DNA of 41,854 nt from Planctomycetota bacterium (GCA_021798635.1 JAJZGH010000005.1:1-41854); one strand, 5' to 3'. Counted from the first letter of the stretch, positions 15,120-24,837 are shown. The notes: generated by a model not told the origin, from the letters alone. Translations and numbers: made by a program.

Positions 15120-17121
15120 AGAGAACCTTTTCCCATTCAATGCGTTCCAGAGCAGGGTCGCGGTGGCGCTCAAACTGCTGCGTAAACATCATGTGATATA
15201 TGCCATGGTTATCCAGCAGTTGCTCGTGCGTGCCTTGCTCGACAATTTTGCCTTCCACCAGCACGGCAATGGAATCCGCATCCATAATCGTGCTTAAGCG
15301 ATGGGCAATGACGATTGTGGTGCGGTTGCGCATCAACTCATTAAGCGATTGCTGGATGAGTTTCTCCGATTGCGTGTCAAGCGAACTGGTAGCCTCATCA
15401 AGCACCAGAATACGCGGATCAGCCAGAATGGCCCGGGCAATGCTGATGCGCTGTTTCTGGCCGCCGGAAAGTTTATTTCCCCGCTCCCCCACCGGGGTTT
15501 GATAACCGTTGTCCATGGCCATGATAAATTCATGGGCATTGGCCTTTTTGGCGGCATCCATAATGTCCGCTTCATGGGCATTGCGCCGCCCAAAGCCGAT
15601 GTTTTCCATGATCGTGCCGTCAAAGAGATACACATCCTGCAACACCATGGCAAATTGCCGCCGATAATCCGCCAGGCGAATATCCTGTATGTCCACACCG
15701 TCCAGGAGAATGGCTCCGGAGGCGACATCATAAAATCTGGCAATTAAATTCACCAGCGTGGTTTTTCCGCTGCCGGAAGGCCCCACCACCGCCAAGGTTG
15801 ACCCGGCCGGGATATCCAGCGTGATATGATCAATCACCGTCTGATCAGGTTTATAACCAAATGAAATATCGCAGAGCTTAATATGGCCCAGCGGCTCGAC
15901 CACAGCGACCGCGTTTTCCCGGTCCGGCATATCGGGCGGTTGATTGAGCACATCGCATACGCGGTCCAATGAACCGAGATTCTGCTGGAGATTTTGCAGG
16001 GAATCAATCATTTGCGTAATAGGCCCCAGCAGCATCAAGCTGTAGGTTTCAAACATCACCAGATCACCCACTTTGAGTTTCCCTTGCAGCACCAGTTCGC
16101 CACCATACCAGATAATGACAATGCCGATAGCCGGTACGAAAATCGACCATCCCGTGGCCAGCAGCCGACCCAGAATAGAAGTGAAATATTGCTTGCGTAC
16201 CAGTAAGTATTGCCGCGCCCCAAATTCCTTATGTTCACTGCGCTCACGCCGAAAACTGCGCACCACCCGGATGCCCGCAAATAAATCGCTCACCCGCGAT
16301 GACAGAATGCCCCGGTCATCCTGAATATTTCGCCACATCGGACGCAGGCGGCGAAATATTAAAAAGTGAATCACCACCACCGGGGGAATCAGTGCCGCGG
16401 CAACCGCGAAGAGCTTCCAGTTGGTGGCAACAAGAATCAGCAGAATGCAGATCATCCGAAATATCGCACCCACCGGATTAACAATCGCATTCTGCACACC
16501 CCCCACCACCTGATCCGTATCGCTCATCACCCGGCTGATGATGCCGCCCGTGCGATACTCGGCCAATTGCGATAACGGCAAGCGCGCCAAATGCTCATGC
16601 AAACGCTGCCGCAGGGACGCCGCCAGGCGATAATTCAATTTCTGCGCCGCCAGCACGCGAATCCAGGAAATACTCACGCCGATAATTTCCGCGGCAATCA
16701 GCGCCAACACCAGTGCCAGCAGCCCGTGCGATGGCGAATCCGAAAACCAATGTCGCAAACCGCCAGGCGGTAAATGCTGCGTAATCGGCAGCGGCTTACG
16801 CACAAAAACATAATCAATGGCCAATTTCAGCACATAGGGCGGCGTGAGCGCAACAACCGAACTGACAATCGCCACAACCATTAATGCTGTGACAGAACCA
16901 TAATATCCCCGCAGCATAACCCGATATTGCCCCAACAAATGTCGCTTGGAATATTTAAACGTATGCTTTTCGCCCGTGGGGCCACCCATGGAATGCCGGC
17001 CGCCATGGGATGGCGGTGGATCAACCTGTGGTGCATGAGGGTCTACAAGTCGATCACCTTTTAACAATCCCTGGCGGAGTTTTTGCCGGAATTCCTTAAA
17101 TCGCGTGCGGCTGGACTTCAT
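15118..17121 (-). CDS. ABC exporter, fused permease-ATPase (MsbA-like)
   Basis: A 667-residue half-transporter that should act as a homodimer. A polar N-terminal extension (1-55) precedes six transmembrane helices between about 70 and 345. The nucleotide-binding domain spans about 412-650. Walker A is GPSGSGKTT (447-455), the Q-loop VLQDVYLF (493-500), the signature LSGGQKQR (551-558), Walker B ILVLDEATS (571-579) and the switch His607. This is the MsbA/multidrug-lipid exporter type; substrate is not readable. The stop codon lies in the long palindrome at 15069-15119. The gene is divergent from pdxJ, with a 163-base spacer that should hold both promoters. Confidence 0.93.
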   Translation of the reverse strand: MKSSRTRFKEFRQKLRQGLLKGDRLVDPHAPQVDPPPSHGGRHSMGGPTGEKHTFKYSKRHLLGQYRVMLRGYYGSVTALMVVAIVSSVVALTPPYVLKLAIDYVFVRKPLPITQHLPPGGLRHWFSDSPSHGLLALVLALIAAEIIGVSISWIRVLAAQKLNYRLAASLRQRLHEHLARLPLSQLAEYRTGGIISRVMSDTDQVVGGVQNAIVNPVGAIFRMICILLILVATNWKLFAVAAALIPPVVVIHFLIFRRLRPMWRNIQDDRGILSSRVSDLFAGIRVVRSFRRERSEHKEFGARQYLLVRKQYFTSILGRLLATGWSIFVPAIGIVIIWYGGELVLQGKLKVGDLVMFETYSLMLLGPITQMIDSLQNLQQNLGSLDRVCDVLNQPPDMPDRENAVAVVEPLGHIKLCDISFGYKPDQTVIDHITLDIPAGSTLAVVGPSGSGKTTLVNLIARFYDVASGAILLDGVDIQDIRLADYRRQFAMVLQDVYLFDGTIMENIGFGRRNAHEADIMDAAKKANAHEFIMAMDNGYQTPVGERGNKLSGGQKQRISIARAILADPRILVLDEATSSLDTQSEKLIQQSLNELMRNRTTIVIAHRLSTIMDADSIAVLVEGKIVEQGTHEQLLDNHGIYHMMFTQQFERHRDPALERIEWEKVL

Positions 17122-17284
17122 CTATATTTCGCCTGACAGAAACCATACATATACCGGGCATTATAGACACCTTTGAATAAAAAAATCACTCATCAGATGC
17201 CAAGCGGCCGCCAAACGGATAAAATAAGGGGCTTGGCCGCCGACGGGTAGATCGGCCAGGCCGGTATGAGGAATGGAATAATCG

Positions 17285-18007
17285 ATGGCCCGACTTGGCG
17301 TCAATATTGATCACGTGGCAACGCTGCGGCAGGCGCGGCAGGGAACTGAGCCAGACCCCATGTGGGCCGCGGTGGAAGCTGAATTAGGCGGAGCCGATTT
17401 AATTACCGTGCACCTGCGGGAAGATCGACGGCACATTCAGGATCGGGATGTGGAACTGCTGCGGCAAACGGTTCAAGTACCCCTGAATCTGGAAATGGCG
17501 GCGATGCAGGAAATTGTGGCAATCGCCCTGCGCATTAAACCGGCGATGGCGACTTTGGTCCCCGAGAAGCGCACGGAAGTAACCACGGAGGGCGGCCTGG
17601 ATGTGGCCGCCAATACTCCAGCCCTTTCCGCTGTAGTGGAAAAACTTAGCACCGCGGGCGTAAGATGCAGTGCGTTTATTGATGCCGATTTGCGGCAAGT
17701 CCATGCAGCAAAACAAGCCGGCTTTGCCATTTGTGAATTGCACACCGGGCCTTATGCCTTGGCACCAGCGGGCGCAGAACGTGAGAAAGAACTTGAACGC
17801 GTGCGGGCGGCCGGCGAGGAAATTTTGAATTCCGGCATGCAGCTTAACGCCGGCCACGGCCTGAATTATACCAACGTGCAGGCCATTGCCCGCCTGCCGC
17901 ACTTAAGTGAATTGCACATTGGCCACGCCATTGTAAGCCGCGGCATATTCATCGGCCTGCGAGAAGCTGTGGCCCGCATGAAAATCGCCATCAGCGGCAT
18001 GGACTGA
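17285..18007 (+). CDS. pdxJ: Pyridoxine 5'-phosphate synthase
   Basis: A 240-residue TIM-barrel enzyme that condenses 1-deoxyxylulose 5-phosphate with 3-amino-2-oxopropyl phosphate to give pyridoxine 5'-phosphate, in the DXP-dependent vitamin B6 pathway. The N-terminus MARLGVNIDHVATLRQARQG carries Asn7, Asp9 and His10. VHLREDRRHIQDRD has the phosphate-binding Arg/His residues, LNLEMAA the catalytic Glu, and PEKRTEVTTEGGLDV the flexible loop. NAGHGLNYTNV has the second catalytic His, and HIGHAIVSRGIFIGL ends the phosphate site. Length matches the family. It is followed 26 bases later by dapA and probably shares its transcript. Confidence 0.97.
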   Translation: MARLGVNIDHVATLRQARQGTEPDPMWAAVEAELGGADLITVHLREDRRHIQDRDVELLRQTVQVPLNLEMAAMQEIVAIALRIKPAMATLVPEKRTEVTTEGGLDVAANTPALSAVVEKLSTAGVRCSAFIDADLRQVHAAKQAGFAICELHTGPYALAPAGAEREKELERVRAAGEEILNSGMQLNAGHGLNYTNVQAIARLPHLSELHIGHAIVSRGIFIGLREAVARMKIAISGMD

Positions 18008-18033
18008 ATCTAGTTTAAGATGGAGTTCGACAC

Positions 18034-18903
18034 ATGTTTCATGGCACCTTTACCGCGTTGATCACCCCTTTTCGCAACAATACTTTTGATGTTGCCGCGT
18101 ATGAAAAACAGATCGCCTTTCAAGCCCAGCACAAGTTGCAGGGCATTGTTCCCGTGGGCACGACCGGAGAATCTCCCACGCTATCACACTCAGAGCACAA
18201 GCAAGTTATTGAGATTGCCGTCAAAGCGGCGCGCGGCACAGGCCTGAAGGTGCTGGCCGGCACCGGCTCCAACAGCACCGATGAAGCCATTGAACTGACA
18301 CAATTTGCCAAATCCGCCGGTGCCGACGCCGCCCTGATGGTCAATCCCTATTACAACAAGCCCACACAGGAAGGGCTGTATCGCCATTTCCAAGCCGTGG
18401 CCCAGGCGACGGATATTCCCATTGTGCTCTACAACATCCCCGGCCGTACGGGAATAACCATGACGGTCGGCACGATGGTGCGCTTGGTCAAAGATTTCAA
18501 AAATATTGTCGCCGTAAAAGACGCTGCGGGAAATATCGACTTAACCACCGAAGCCGCCGCCGCAGGCCTGACCGTGCTTTCCGGTGATGATTCCATGACC
18601 TTGCCGATGATGGCGGTGGGTGCCAGAGGTGTAATCAGTGTAGCCAGCAATATTGTGCCCGGACACGTGCGAAGTCTGGTAGATGCGGTGAACGCCAATG
18701 ATTTCGCGTTAGCCCGCAGCATTCACCACAAACTTTTTGCACTATGCAAAGCCCTGTTCATTGAAACCAATCCGATTCCCGTAAAAACCGCGATGGCCTT
18801 ACTGGGTCGCGACACGGGCGAAATGCGACTGCCGCTGTGCGAAATGGCCGATGCCAATCGCGACGTTTTGACCAAGGCACTTTTGGGGGCCGGGTTGCTG
18901 TAA
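18034..18903 (+). CDS. dapA: 4-hydroxy-tetrahydrodipicolinate synthase
   Basis: A 289-residue class I aldolase-fold enzyme for the first committed step of lysine/diaminopimelate synthesis: pyruvate plus aspartate semialdehyde. GTTGESPTL (Thr43, Thr44) and NPYYNKPTQEGLY (Tyr106/107) build the active site. LYNIPGRTG has catalytic Tyr133 and substrate-binding Arg138, and VAVKDAAGN has the Schiff-base Lys162. The length is typical. The ATG is preceded by GGAG at 8 bases spacing. It lies directly downstream of pdxJ. Diaminopimelate is consistent with a peptidoglycan-containing planctomycete. Related N-acetylneuraminate lyases are less likely because the DHDPS-type Arg138 is present. Confidence 0.95.
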   Translation: MFHGTFTALITPFRNNTFDVAAYEKQIAFQAQHKLQGIVPVGTTGESPTLSHSEHKQVIEIAVKAARGTGLKVLAGTGSNSTDEAIELTQFAKSAGADAALMVNPYYNKPTQEGLYRHFQAVAQATDIPIVLYNIPGRTGITMTVGTMVRLVKDFKNIVAVKDAAGNIDLTTEAAAAGLTVLSGDDSMTLPMMAVGARGVISVASNIVPGHVRSLVDAVNANDFALARSIHHKLFALCKALFIETNPIPVKTAMALLGRDTGEMRLPLCEMADANRDVLTKALLGAGLL

Positions 18904-18960
18904 GATTGTTAGCGACCATTCACGACACGCCGCTACGGTCAGGCAACAATGCTCGCTGCG

Positions 18961-18975
18961 TGATCTGTTAGATCA
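18961..18975. terminator. Short inverted repeat downstream of dapA
   Basis: TGATCTGTTAGATCA is a perfect 6-bp inverted repeat with a 3-base loop, 58 bases after dapA. It is short and has no T-run, so it is only a weak candidate for transcription termination. Confidence 0.2.
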
Positions 18976-19097
18976 TCTGGAGGGTCCGCTGGGCCATTGG
19001 ATTTGACTATCAAGAGGATAAAGTATAGCATTAAACTAATTGGTGTTGGTTCTCCAGTTGAAACTGACGATTTGTAATTGAAAATTCAGGAGACTTT

Positions 19098-19544
19098 ATG
19101 GCGAATTCTAATCGATCCACCACACCGGCACAGGATATTGCGCTGCTGTTGATCAGACTGATCATCGCGACCATTTTTTTATATCATGGTTCGCAGAAAC
19201 TCTTTGGTGCTTTTGGCGGGCCGGGACTAAAGGGCTGGCATGGCGCGATGGTTTCCATGGGCATTCCCATGCCTTGGGTCAGTGCGGTGCTTAGCGCCTG
19301 CGCTGAATTTTTTGGCGGACTGATCTTTCTGATCGGCACGGGTTTGCGCATTATCGCTATTCCATTGGCGATTAACATGATGGTGGCGACATGGGTTACC
19401 CATGGTCACGGCTTCAATGTCATGAACAACGGCTGCGAATATCCTTTGTGCCTGCTGGTGATTGTTGTGGCGATGTTTCTTATGGGACCGGGGCGCTTTA
19501 CGCTGGGAGCATTATTCCGCGGCGTGCGGCCCGGCAATGCTTAA
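19098..19544 (+). CDS. DoxX-family membrane protein
   Basis: A 148-residue protein with four predicted transmembrane helices. The first part, ALLLIRLIIATIFLYHGSQKLFGAFGGPGL, is the DoxX hallmark, with HGSQKLFG after helix 1. It continues with MVSMGIPMPWVSAVLSACAEFFGGLIFLIGTGLRIIAIPLAINM. DoxX/YphA-like proteins are quinone- or redox-related membrane proteins; the precise substrate is not known for most members. GGAG precedes the start at a good distance. It appears monocistronic, between dapA and the phosphate symporter, with spacers of about 200 and 260 bases. Confidence 0.9.
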   Translation: MANSNRSTTPAQDIALLLIRLIIATIFLYHGSQKLFGAFGGPGLKGWHGAMVSMGIPMPWVSAVLSACAEFFGGLIFLIGTGLRIIAIPLAINMMVATWVTHGHGFNVMNNGCEYPLCLLVIVVAMFLMGPGRFTLGALFRGVRPGNA

Positions 19545-19658
19545 ACGTCCGCTCGCGGCACGTGCGGCGGGGGTCGGTTCTCGATCGCCCTTGGCCAAAT
19601 GGCATGGACGTCCGATAAAAAGCAAATTTTTGCTTCATATTTATATTTGCGAATAAAA

Positions 19659-19697
19659 TCTTAACCCAATCTTAACACAATGCTCATACTAACACAG
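19659..19697 (+). promoter_or_regulatory. Tandem 11-bp repeat resembling a Pho box
   Basis: TCTTAACCCAA (19659-19669) and TCTTAACACAA (19670-19680) are perfectly tandem and differ at one base; a weaker third unit, TACTAACACAG, is at 19687-19697. TTAAC(A/C) repeats on an 11-base period are the known form of PhoP/PhoB-type binding sites in several phyla. The site is about 105-140 bases upstream of a PHS-type phosphate symporter, which fits phosphate-starvation control. Confidence 0.6.
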
Positions 19698-19800
19698 GGT
19701 TAGAGTTTCTATAATTCTCCATGAACATAAGAAGCGGTTGAGCCGTGTTGTTGTTTGGCGCGGCCCGCAGGTGAATGCTTATGAAGCGGAGAAATAGATC

Positions 19801-21294
19801 ATGGCAGCCGCAGTGAATAATACCGTTCACGCCCGTGAGGTTACCGAAGCCCTCAATGAAGTAAAATTCAGTGGCTTTCACCTGCGCGCCATCATCACCG
19901 CCGGCATGGGGTTTTTCACCTCCGCGTACGACTTGGCCATCATCGGCACCGCTGTGGGCCTGGCCAATGAGAGTTGGAAGGCCGGCCCCACGGAAATCGG
20001 ACTAATCACTTCATGTTCGCTTTTTGCAACATTTATTGGGGCCATACTGTTTGGCACGCTGGCGGATCGTATCGGCCGCAAAAGTGTGTATGGCTTAGAA
20101 GCCATCCTGATGACCATCGGGGCGCTGGGAAGCGCATTTTCATTCGGGATATGGCAGTTGGTGCTGTGGCGCGTGATCATGGGGCTGGGCATCGGTGGCG
20201 ATTATCCGCTGTCCGCAGTCATCATGAGCGAATACGCCAATCGGCAAGACCGCGGCAAAATGGTGGGCATGGTATTTTCATGCCAGGCGATCGGCTTTCT
20301 GGCCGGTCCCATTGTTATCCTGACGCTTTTGGCCGCAGGTGTAAATCATGATCTGGCCTGGCGCATCGCCCTGGGACTCGGCGCGTTGCCGGCGGCGGGA
20401 GTGATCCTGTTGCGACGGGCGATGCCGGAGTCTCCACGTTGGCAGGCCCGCGCCAAAGGCAATACCTCAAAGGCCGCCAAAGACATGGCCAATTACACTG
20501 ACGGCCTGGCCCGTTCCGGCGGCGCAACCACCAATGTTGTACGCGAGCCGTTGAGCAAATACGCCCTGACGCTTCTGGGTACCGCAGGATGCTGGTTTGT
20601 TTTTGATTACGCGTACTACGGCAACACCATTGGCATGCCGGCCATTATTAGTTCTGTCGCCCCCCATGCTTCCATGATTACTACCGTCGCATGGAATGTG
20701 ATCATCTTTGGCTTGTTTGCCGTTCCGGGATATGTCCTGGCATTTATGTTCAGCGATAAACTTGGGCGCAAATTTATTCAGATGATGGGTTTTGCGCTGA
20801 TGACCTTGATGTTCCTGGTGCTGGGACTTGTGCCGGCGCTGTCGCATAATGCGGCAGCGTTTATCACCGTTTTCGGGTTAAGCTACTTCTTCTCAGAATT
20901 CGGGCCTAATGTGACAACATTTGTCCTGGCGGCGGAATTATTTCCCGTCAATCTGCGCACCACCGGCCACGGCATATCCTCCGGCATCGCCAAGTTTGGT
21001 GCCTTTCTCGGCGTGCTGTTCCTCAACGGCATTTTAGCCAAACTGGGTTTTGGCGGCGGCATGTTACTTTCAGCGGGTATGTCGGTTATTGGCCTGATTC
21101 TCACCGCGTTATTCATTAAAGAACCGGCGGGCAAATCTCTGGAAGAAGCCAGCCGTGAATCGCTGTCCGGCCCGCATAGCGCCTCTGAAGCCATATTGGC
21201 GCGCCACGGCCAAAGCTTTTCCAGTGCGCCGACACAAAGCGGCATGGTCACAGAACTCCCCGAAGACGCCCCCGAAGAGCTTGCCAGCGTGTAA
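19801..21294 (+). CDS. MFS transporter of the phosphate:H+ symporter (PHS) family
   Basis: A 497-residue 12-helix major facilitator protein. The conserved motif GIGGDYPLSAVIMSEYANRQ (residues about 130-149) is almost the plant PHT1/yeast Pho84 signature (GGDYPLSATIMSEYAN). Asp44 in TM1 (TSAYDLAIIG) is in the place of the proton-coupling Asp of this family. The usual MFS loop motif GTLADRIGRK is at about 85-94. It should import inorganic phosphate with protons, though some PHS members carry organic acids. The last 50 residues form a polar Ser/Glu-rich cytoplasmic tail. A Pho-box-like repeat lies upstream, and phoU is elsewhere in the window. GGAG lies 10 bases before the ATG. Confidence 0.85.
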   Translation: MAAAVNNTVHAREVTEALNEVKFSGFHLRAIITAGMGFFTSAYDLAIIGTAVGLANESWKAGPTEIGLITSCSLFATFIGAILFGTLADRIGRKSVYGLEAILMTIGALGSAFSFGIWQLVLWRVIMGLGIGGDYPLSAVIMSEYANRQDRGKMVGMVFSCQAIGFLAGPIVILTLLAAGVNHDLAWRIALGLGALPAAGVILLRRAMPESPRWQARAKGNTSKAAKDMANYTDGLARSGGATTNVVREPLSKYALTLLGTAGCWFVFDYAYYGNTIGMPAIISSVAPHASMITTVAWNVIIFGLFAVPGYVLAFMFSDKLGRKFIQMMGFALMTLMFLVLGLVPALSHNAAAFITVFGLSYFFSEFGPNVTTFVLAAELFPVNLRTTGHGISSGIAKFGAFLGVLFLNGILAKLGFGGGMLLSAGMSVIGLILTALFIKEPAGKSLEEASRESLSGPHSASEAILARHGQSFSSAPTQSGMVTELPEDAPEELASV

Positions 21295-21576
21295 ATCGGT
21301 GGCAGCCCCAGTCGCACCCTTCGCCGATCAAGCCCTGCACGAGCTTGGGTAACCATTACCGAGTTTGGGAGAGGTGGCGAAGGCCTTGCCCGTCCCGCCA
21401 GGAGGTTATTGTACGCTTGACGCAGGAATTCAAACGCACTGCACCGGTGTCGCATGCGCGCCGCCGCGCATCGCAAATCCGTTCTTTGCAAGCCAACTCT
21501 TATTGCCAGGGATGCACGCACGCACTACCATAAGCGCATTACATCATCCGGGAAGATACGCAAAACGGGTGTGCCT

Positions 21577-23862
21577 ATGGACTTTCCACGATTCAACTGC
21601 AAGGCAATATACAGGCCAAAACGCAGGATACAGCGGTGTATCTTATCGTCTATCACCGGCATTGTTTGTCTGTGGGTTGGCGGAGCAGGTGCGATACCCG
21701 CCGCACGGCACGACACCACCGCACCGGCGGCCGCTGCAGTTCTAGCCAATGCGCGTACGCATTACGTTAACGCGCTGACAGAGATGGCGGGGCGCGGTTT
21801 CAATGGGGCAGTTGCCGCCCAGGCATCTGCACAAAAAGCGTTCGTAACACAGATGCAGGCGATGTTGAGGGTTACCACGCCGGAACAGCGGACTCGCATG
21901 ATCCGGATGCTGAAATTTCAACGGCAACTGCTGCACTGGGCAAGTGGCGTCGTCTTTCTGCCCACCCCGGAAGCCGCCGGGCTGGCGCACTACTGGCTCA
22001 CCGGTCGCAGACCGGAACTACTTGCGGCACTGCTTGCTTCCAATAAGGTGCGTAAAATCGGCGCACTTAATAAGATTTCACATCTGCATAGCTGGCAAGC
22101 CGATTCAGCACTGGCCTACGCGCTGCCGCTGCTGGGAAGCAGCCATCCGGCCTTGGTAACCGCCACTGTCCGAACGCTGGAAACCCATCCCCCGTCAGCC
22201 CCGATCATCTCGCAGGCTTGCCGGGAAATCAGCCAGTGGCAGCACGCGGCACCCAATATCCAACTCAATATCCTGGGCCGGCGGTATTTTGCGTCCCTCT
22301 TTCGATCAATTAACCGAACGCAGGCCTTCATTCTAGCGCTGCGACTGCTGACACGCTGGCATCCCCGACATTTTCGCACACTCATCGCGGACCGCCTGGC
22401 AGCCCCGCCGGGACCGCTGCTGACCGCTCTGCAGGAACCCCCTACCGCTCCCGCGGCGACAGCTCTGCTTTTGCGACTCAAGCCAAAACAACTACCCAAC
22501 CAGTTGTTGGCGATCGTTCATTCACCCTCGGGTGCCACCAATATGGTGGGCAATAACGCCTATTTCGACACCCGTACCGACGCGCTTTATCTACTTATCA
22601 AGTTGGCTGACAAAGATCCGGATAATTACCACTTCCATAAAATTAACTGGTTCGGGGGTACCGGACTGTGGGCGGAGAAGTCGGCCCACGATCAGTTCGC
22701 TGCGATCGCCGCGATCAGTCGGTGGTACTCCGCCCACGGCCAAGCACCGGCGCAACCGGCCTGGTGGAATGCACCCGTTCCACGAATAAGCGCTGCTGAA
22801 ATTGCAGCGCTGGCCACGCAAAGCGACAAATTACTGTACCAGGGTCTTACTAATATTGGGTCCGAAAGGTTTCAAGCCCGGCAACAGGCCAGCAGCCAAC
22901 TGCGTGACGGCATCACGATGCAGATCAGGGCGATTCTGATGGTGGCAATGAAGCGTGATCTCCAGCACGCCATGTATCTGCTGGACTCAGAGGAAGGTTT
23001 TACCGCGTGGGCCGTTTGGGCGATGCAATCTCCGAAGGCAATTCGCAATATACGCCTGCGATGGGGATTTCTGCCGCACAATCAACAGTTGGCGGCACAG
23101 GCATTCGGCTCTCAATATTTCCAGCTCGCCATGGCGGCAAAATCCTGCCTTAAACGTCGGCATGACCCAACGGCTATGGCCATATTGAATCACATGCTGC
23201 ATACCAGTTCAGAGTACGTTTTTCTAAAGGCTGCGACGACCATTTTAAAAATCGGTCCGACCCCAGCGATGGCCAAGACGTTTTACAAGGCCTGCACACC
23301 GCATCAGCGCGGCCAGATACACACGCCGCGGATGGTGAATCTCCTGGGAGAACACATTCAGTGTTCGCCGCGCACGTTACCCCTGCAACAGTATCAGTCG
23401 CTGGAGGCCGCCATTCTGGTTCGCTGGAATCCTCGCAACATGCCGCAACTGATCACCGCGACTGTAAAACGCTGGCTGTCCGCAGCAAAAAAGGCCCATC
23501 AATGCACCGTGGCGGTCTCTTGGGATCAGAACTGGAAGCCCTTCGCGGCCATCTTCGCCCGCTGTCGGCCACCGGAGGCTATTGATGCAATGTTGCAACT
23601 GCTGCAACTGCCCGGCCCACCAGAAGTTCTAGGCCGCCTTAGCTACGATAATCGCCAGCCACTGATGGTCATGCTCGCTGGGGCAGCCGGAAAAAGTCCC
23701 GCTGATTTTGGAATGGTCAAACCGGGGCGGTTCGCCATGCCTCTGCCATGGGCCTGCACAAATCTCAAGGCGGAACAAAAATGCATCGCCCGGATTATGT
23801 CCTGGTGGAAGCGGCACCCCGCCGGCCCCGCACCAAACAAGGCGTCCGGGGTGGCCAAGTGA
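21577..23862 (+). CDS. Large secreted alpha-helical hypothetical protein
   Basis: A 761-residue protein from ATG 21577; the open frame begins 41 codons earlier but that lead is unlike a coding start. It has a basic segment (YRPKRRIQR) and a hydrophobic stretch CILSSITGIVCLWVGGAGA, consistent with a signal peptide or anchor, so the body is probably periplasmic. The body is rich in Ala, Leu, Gln, His and Trp, with repeated helix-turn-helix-like units (for example LLGSSHPALVTATVRTLETHPP and LNHMLHTSSEYVFLKAATTILKIGP), suggesting HEAT/ARM-like solenoid repeats. No enzymatic motif is visible. I do not recognise a family; it may be lineage-specific. A decayed restriction gene begins immediately after its stop. 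Confidence 0.6.
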   Translation: MDFPRFNCKAIYRPKRRIQRCILSSITGIVCLWVGGAGAIPAARHDTTAPAAAAVLANARTHYVNALTEMAGRGFNGAVAAQASAQKAFVTQMQAMLRVTTPEQRTRMIRMLKFQRQLLHWASGVVFLPTPEAAGLAHYWLTGRRPELLAALLASNKVRKIGALNKISHLHSWQADSALAYALPLLGSSHPALVTATVRTLETHPPSAPIISQACREISQWQHAAPNIQLNILGRRYFASLFRSINRTQAFILALRLLTRWHPRHFRTLIADRLAAPPGPLLTALQEPPTAPAATALLLRLKPKQLPNQLLAIVHSPSGATNMVGNNAYFDTRTDALYLLIKLADKDPDNYHFHKINWFGGTGLWAEKSAHDQFAAIAAISRWYSAHGQAPAQPAWWNAPVPRISAAEIAALATQSDKLLYQGLTNIGSERFQARQQASSQLRDGITMQIRAILMVAMKRDLQHAMYLLDSEEGFTAWAVWAMQSPKAIRNIRLRWGFLPHNQQLAAQAFGSQYFQLAMAAKSCLKRRHDPTAMAILNHMLHTSSEYVFLKAATTILKIGPTPAMAKTFYKACTPHQRGQIHTPRMVNLLGEHIQCSPRTLPLQQYQSLEAAILVRWNPRNMPQLITATVKRWLSAAKKAHQCTVAVSWDQNWKPFAAIFARCRPPEAIDAMLQLLQLPGPPEVLGRLSYDNRQPLMVMLAGAAGKSPADFGMVKPGRFAMPLPWACTNLKAEQKCIARIMSWWKRHPAGPAPNKASGVAK

Positions 23863-24837
23863 AAATTCCACCGTCCAGTGGCTCAAGGAGACTTTCACCA
23901 TCGCCTTGGATAATCATAAAAAGGCCACCGCAGCGGTGCACGTGCCACAATACCTTTACCGCTGGTCCGACTGGGACATTATTACGCACAGTGACAAATT
24001 CAAAAAGCTCAACCGCCGGCCAACGTTCCCTGATGACATTGGTGCAGCGAAAACTCCTGGCGTCATCCAGTTTCGCCATCGCCGGCGCACTGGACGCCAT
24101 CGCCAACCGCCTGAGCCTGCGGCCCCCGCAGCGGGAATCACTGGAGATCCTTGCCCGCATCTGCGAGATTCTCCCGCTGGAAAAGGATGCGGATGTAGCC
24201 GCGGCTTTGCAGGCAGTGAAACTGAATTCCCGGCGATCGCGGATTTTGGCGCGAGTTTCCCTCGCCGTGCTTCGCCTTGGCGACAGGCGTGGGCAAAACG
24301 CGGCTCATGGGAGCCTTCATCGCCTATCTCCATCAAGCGGAAGGCATTGACAATTTTTTTGTGCTGGCACCGAACCTCACCATTTACAACAAGCGGATCG
24401 CCGATTTCACGCCCAATAGGCCCAAGTACGTGTTCAAGGGCATCGTCGAGGCGGTGAATGTGGCCGACGTGGTCCGGGAAACCACTGATCTGTATCGTGG
24501 TATGTCCATCGACCTGCCGAAGATCAGCGTAGTGCCCCGTGGTGACATGGCGTGCCGATACGAGGATTTCGACATGGATGTCCGCAACATCAACCTTCAG
24601 CCGGTCGCCGAAGACATTCTGATTCAGCACCTGCACGACAACCACCGCTTCCACCTGCGGGACAGATCGGGCATCATTGAGGAGAAACGCCGGGAGGATT
24701 ACCTGGTTCGCAGCCTCATTGATTTCGATGACATCGACTACGCCCAAAATGCGGAGCTACTTTACAAGCTTGCCGGGCAGGTTGTGACCCGACTGCGGAC
24801 GTATTTGGCGAATGAAGTTGACATCGTGACACCATGA
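23863..24837 (+). pseudogene. Decayed type III-like restriction helicase (Res) with extra helicase fragment
   Basis: Pieces in different frames: (1) 23863-24036, STVQWLKETFTIALDNHKK...YLYRWSDWDIITHS, unidentified but protein-like. (2) From about 24037, LVQRKLLASSSFAIAGALDAIA, like SNF2-type helicases, then LRPPQRESLEILARICEILPLEKDADVAAALQAVK, the normal N-terminus of a type III Res family. (3) After frameshifts near 24220 and 24255, EFPSPCFALATGVGKTRLMGAF with Walker A and VLAPNLTIYNKRIADFTPN. (4) From about 24440 a jump to the C-terminal part of the same family (ACRYEDFDMDV...LQPVAEDILIQHL...RSLIDFDDIDYAQNAELLYKLAGQVV). The DEAD/H box and most of motifs II-VI are missing and the frame ends at 24837. 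The 24277-24837 frame alone (186 residues) could be translated but cannot be a working enzyme. Confidence 0.75.
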
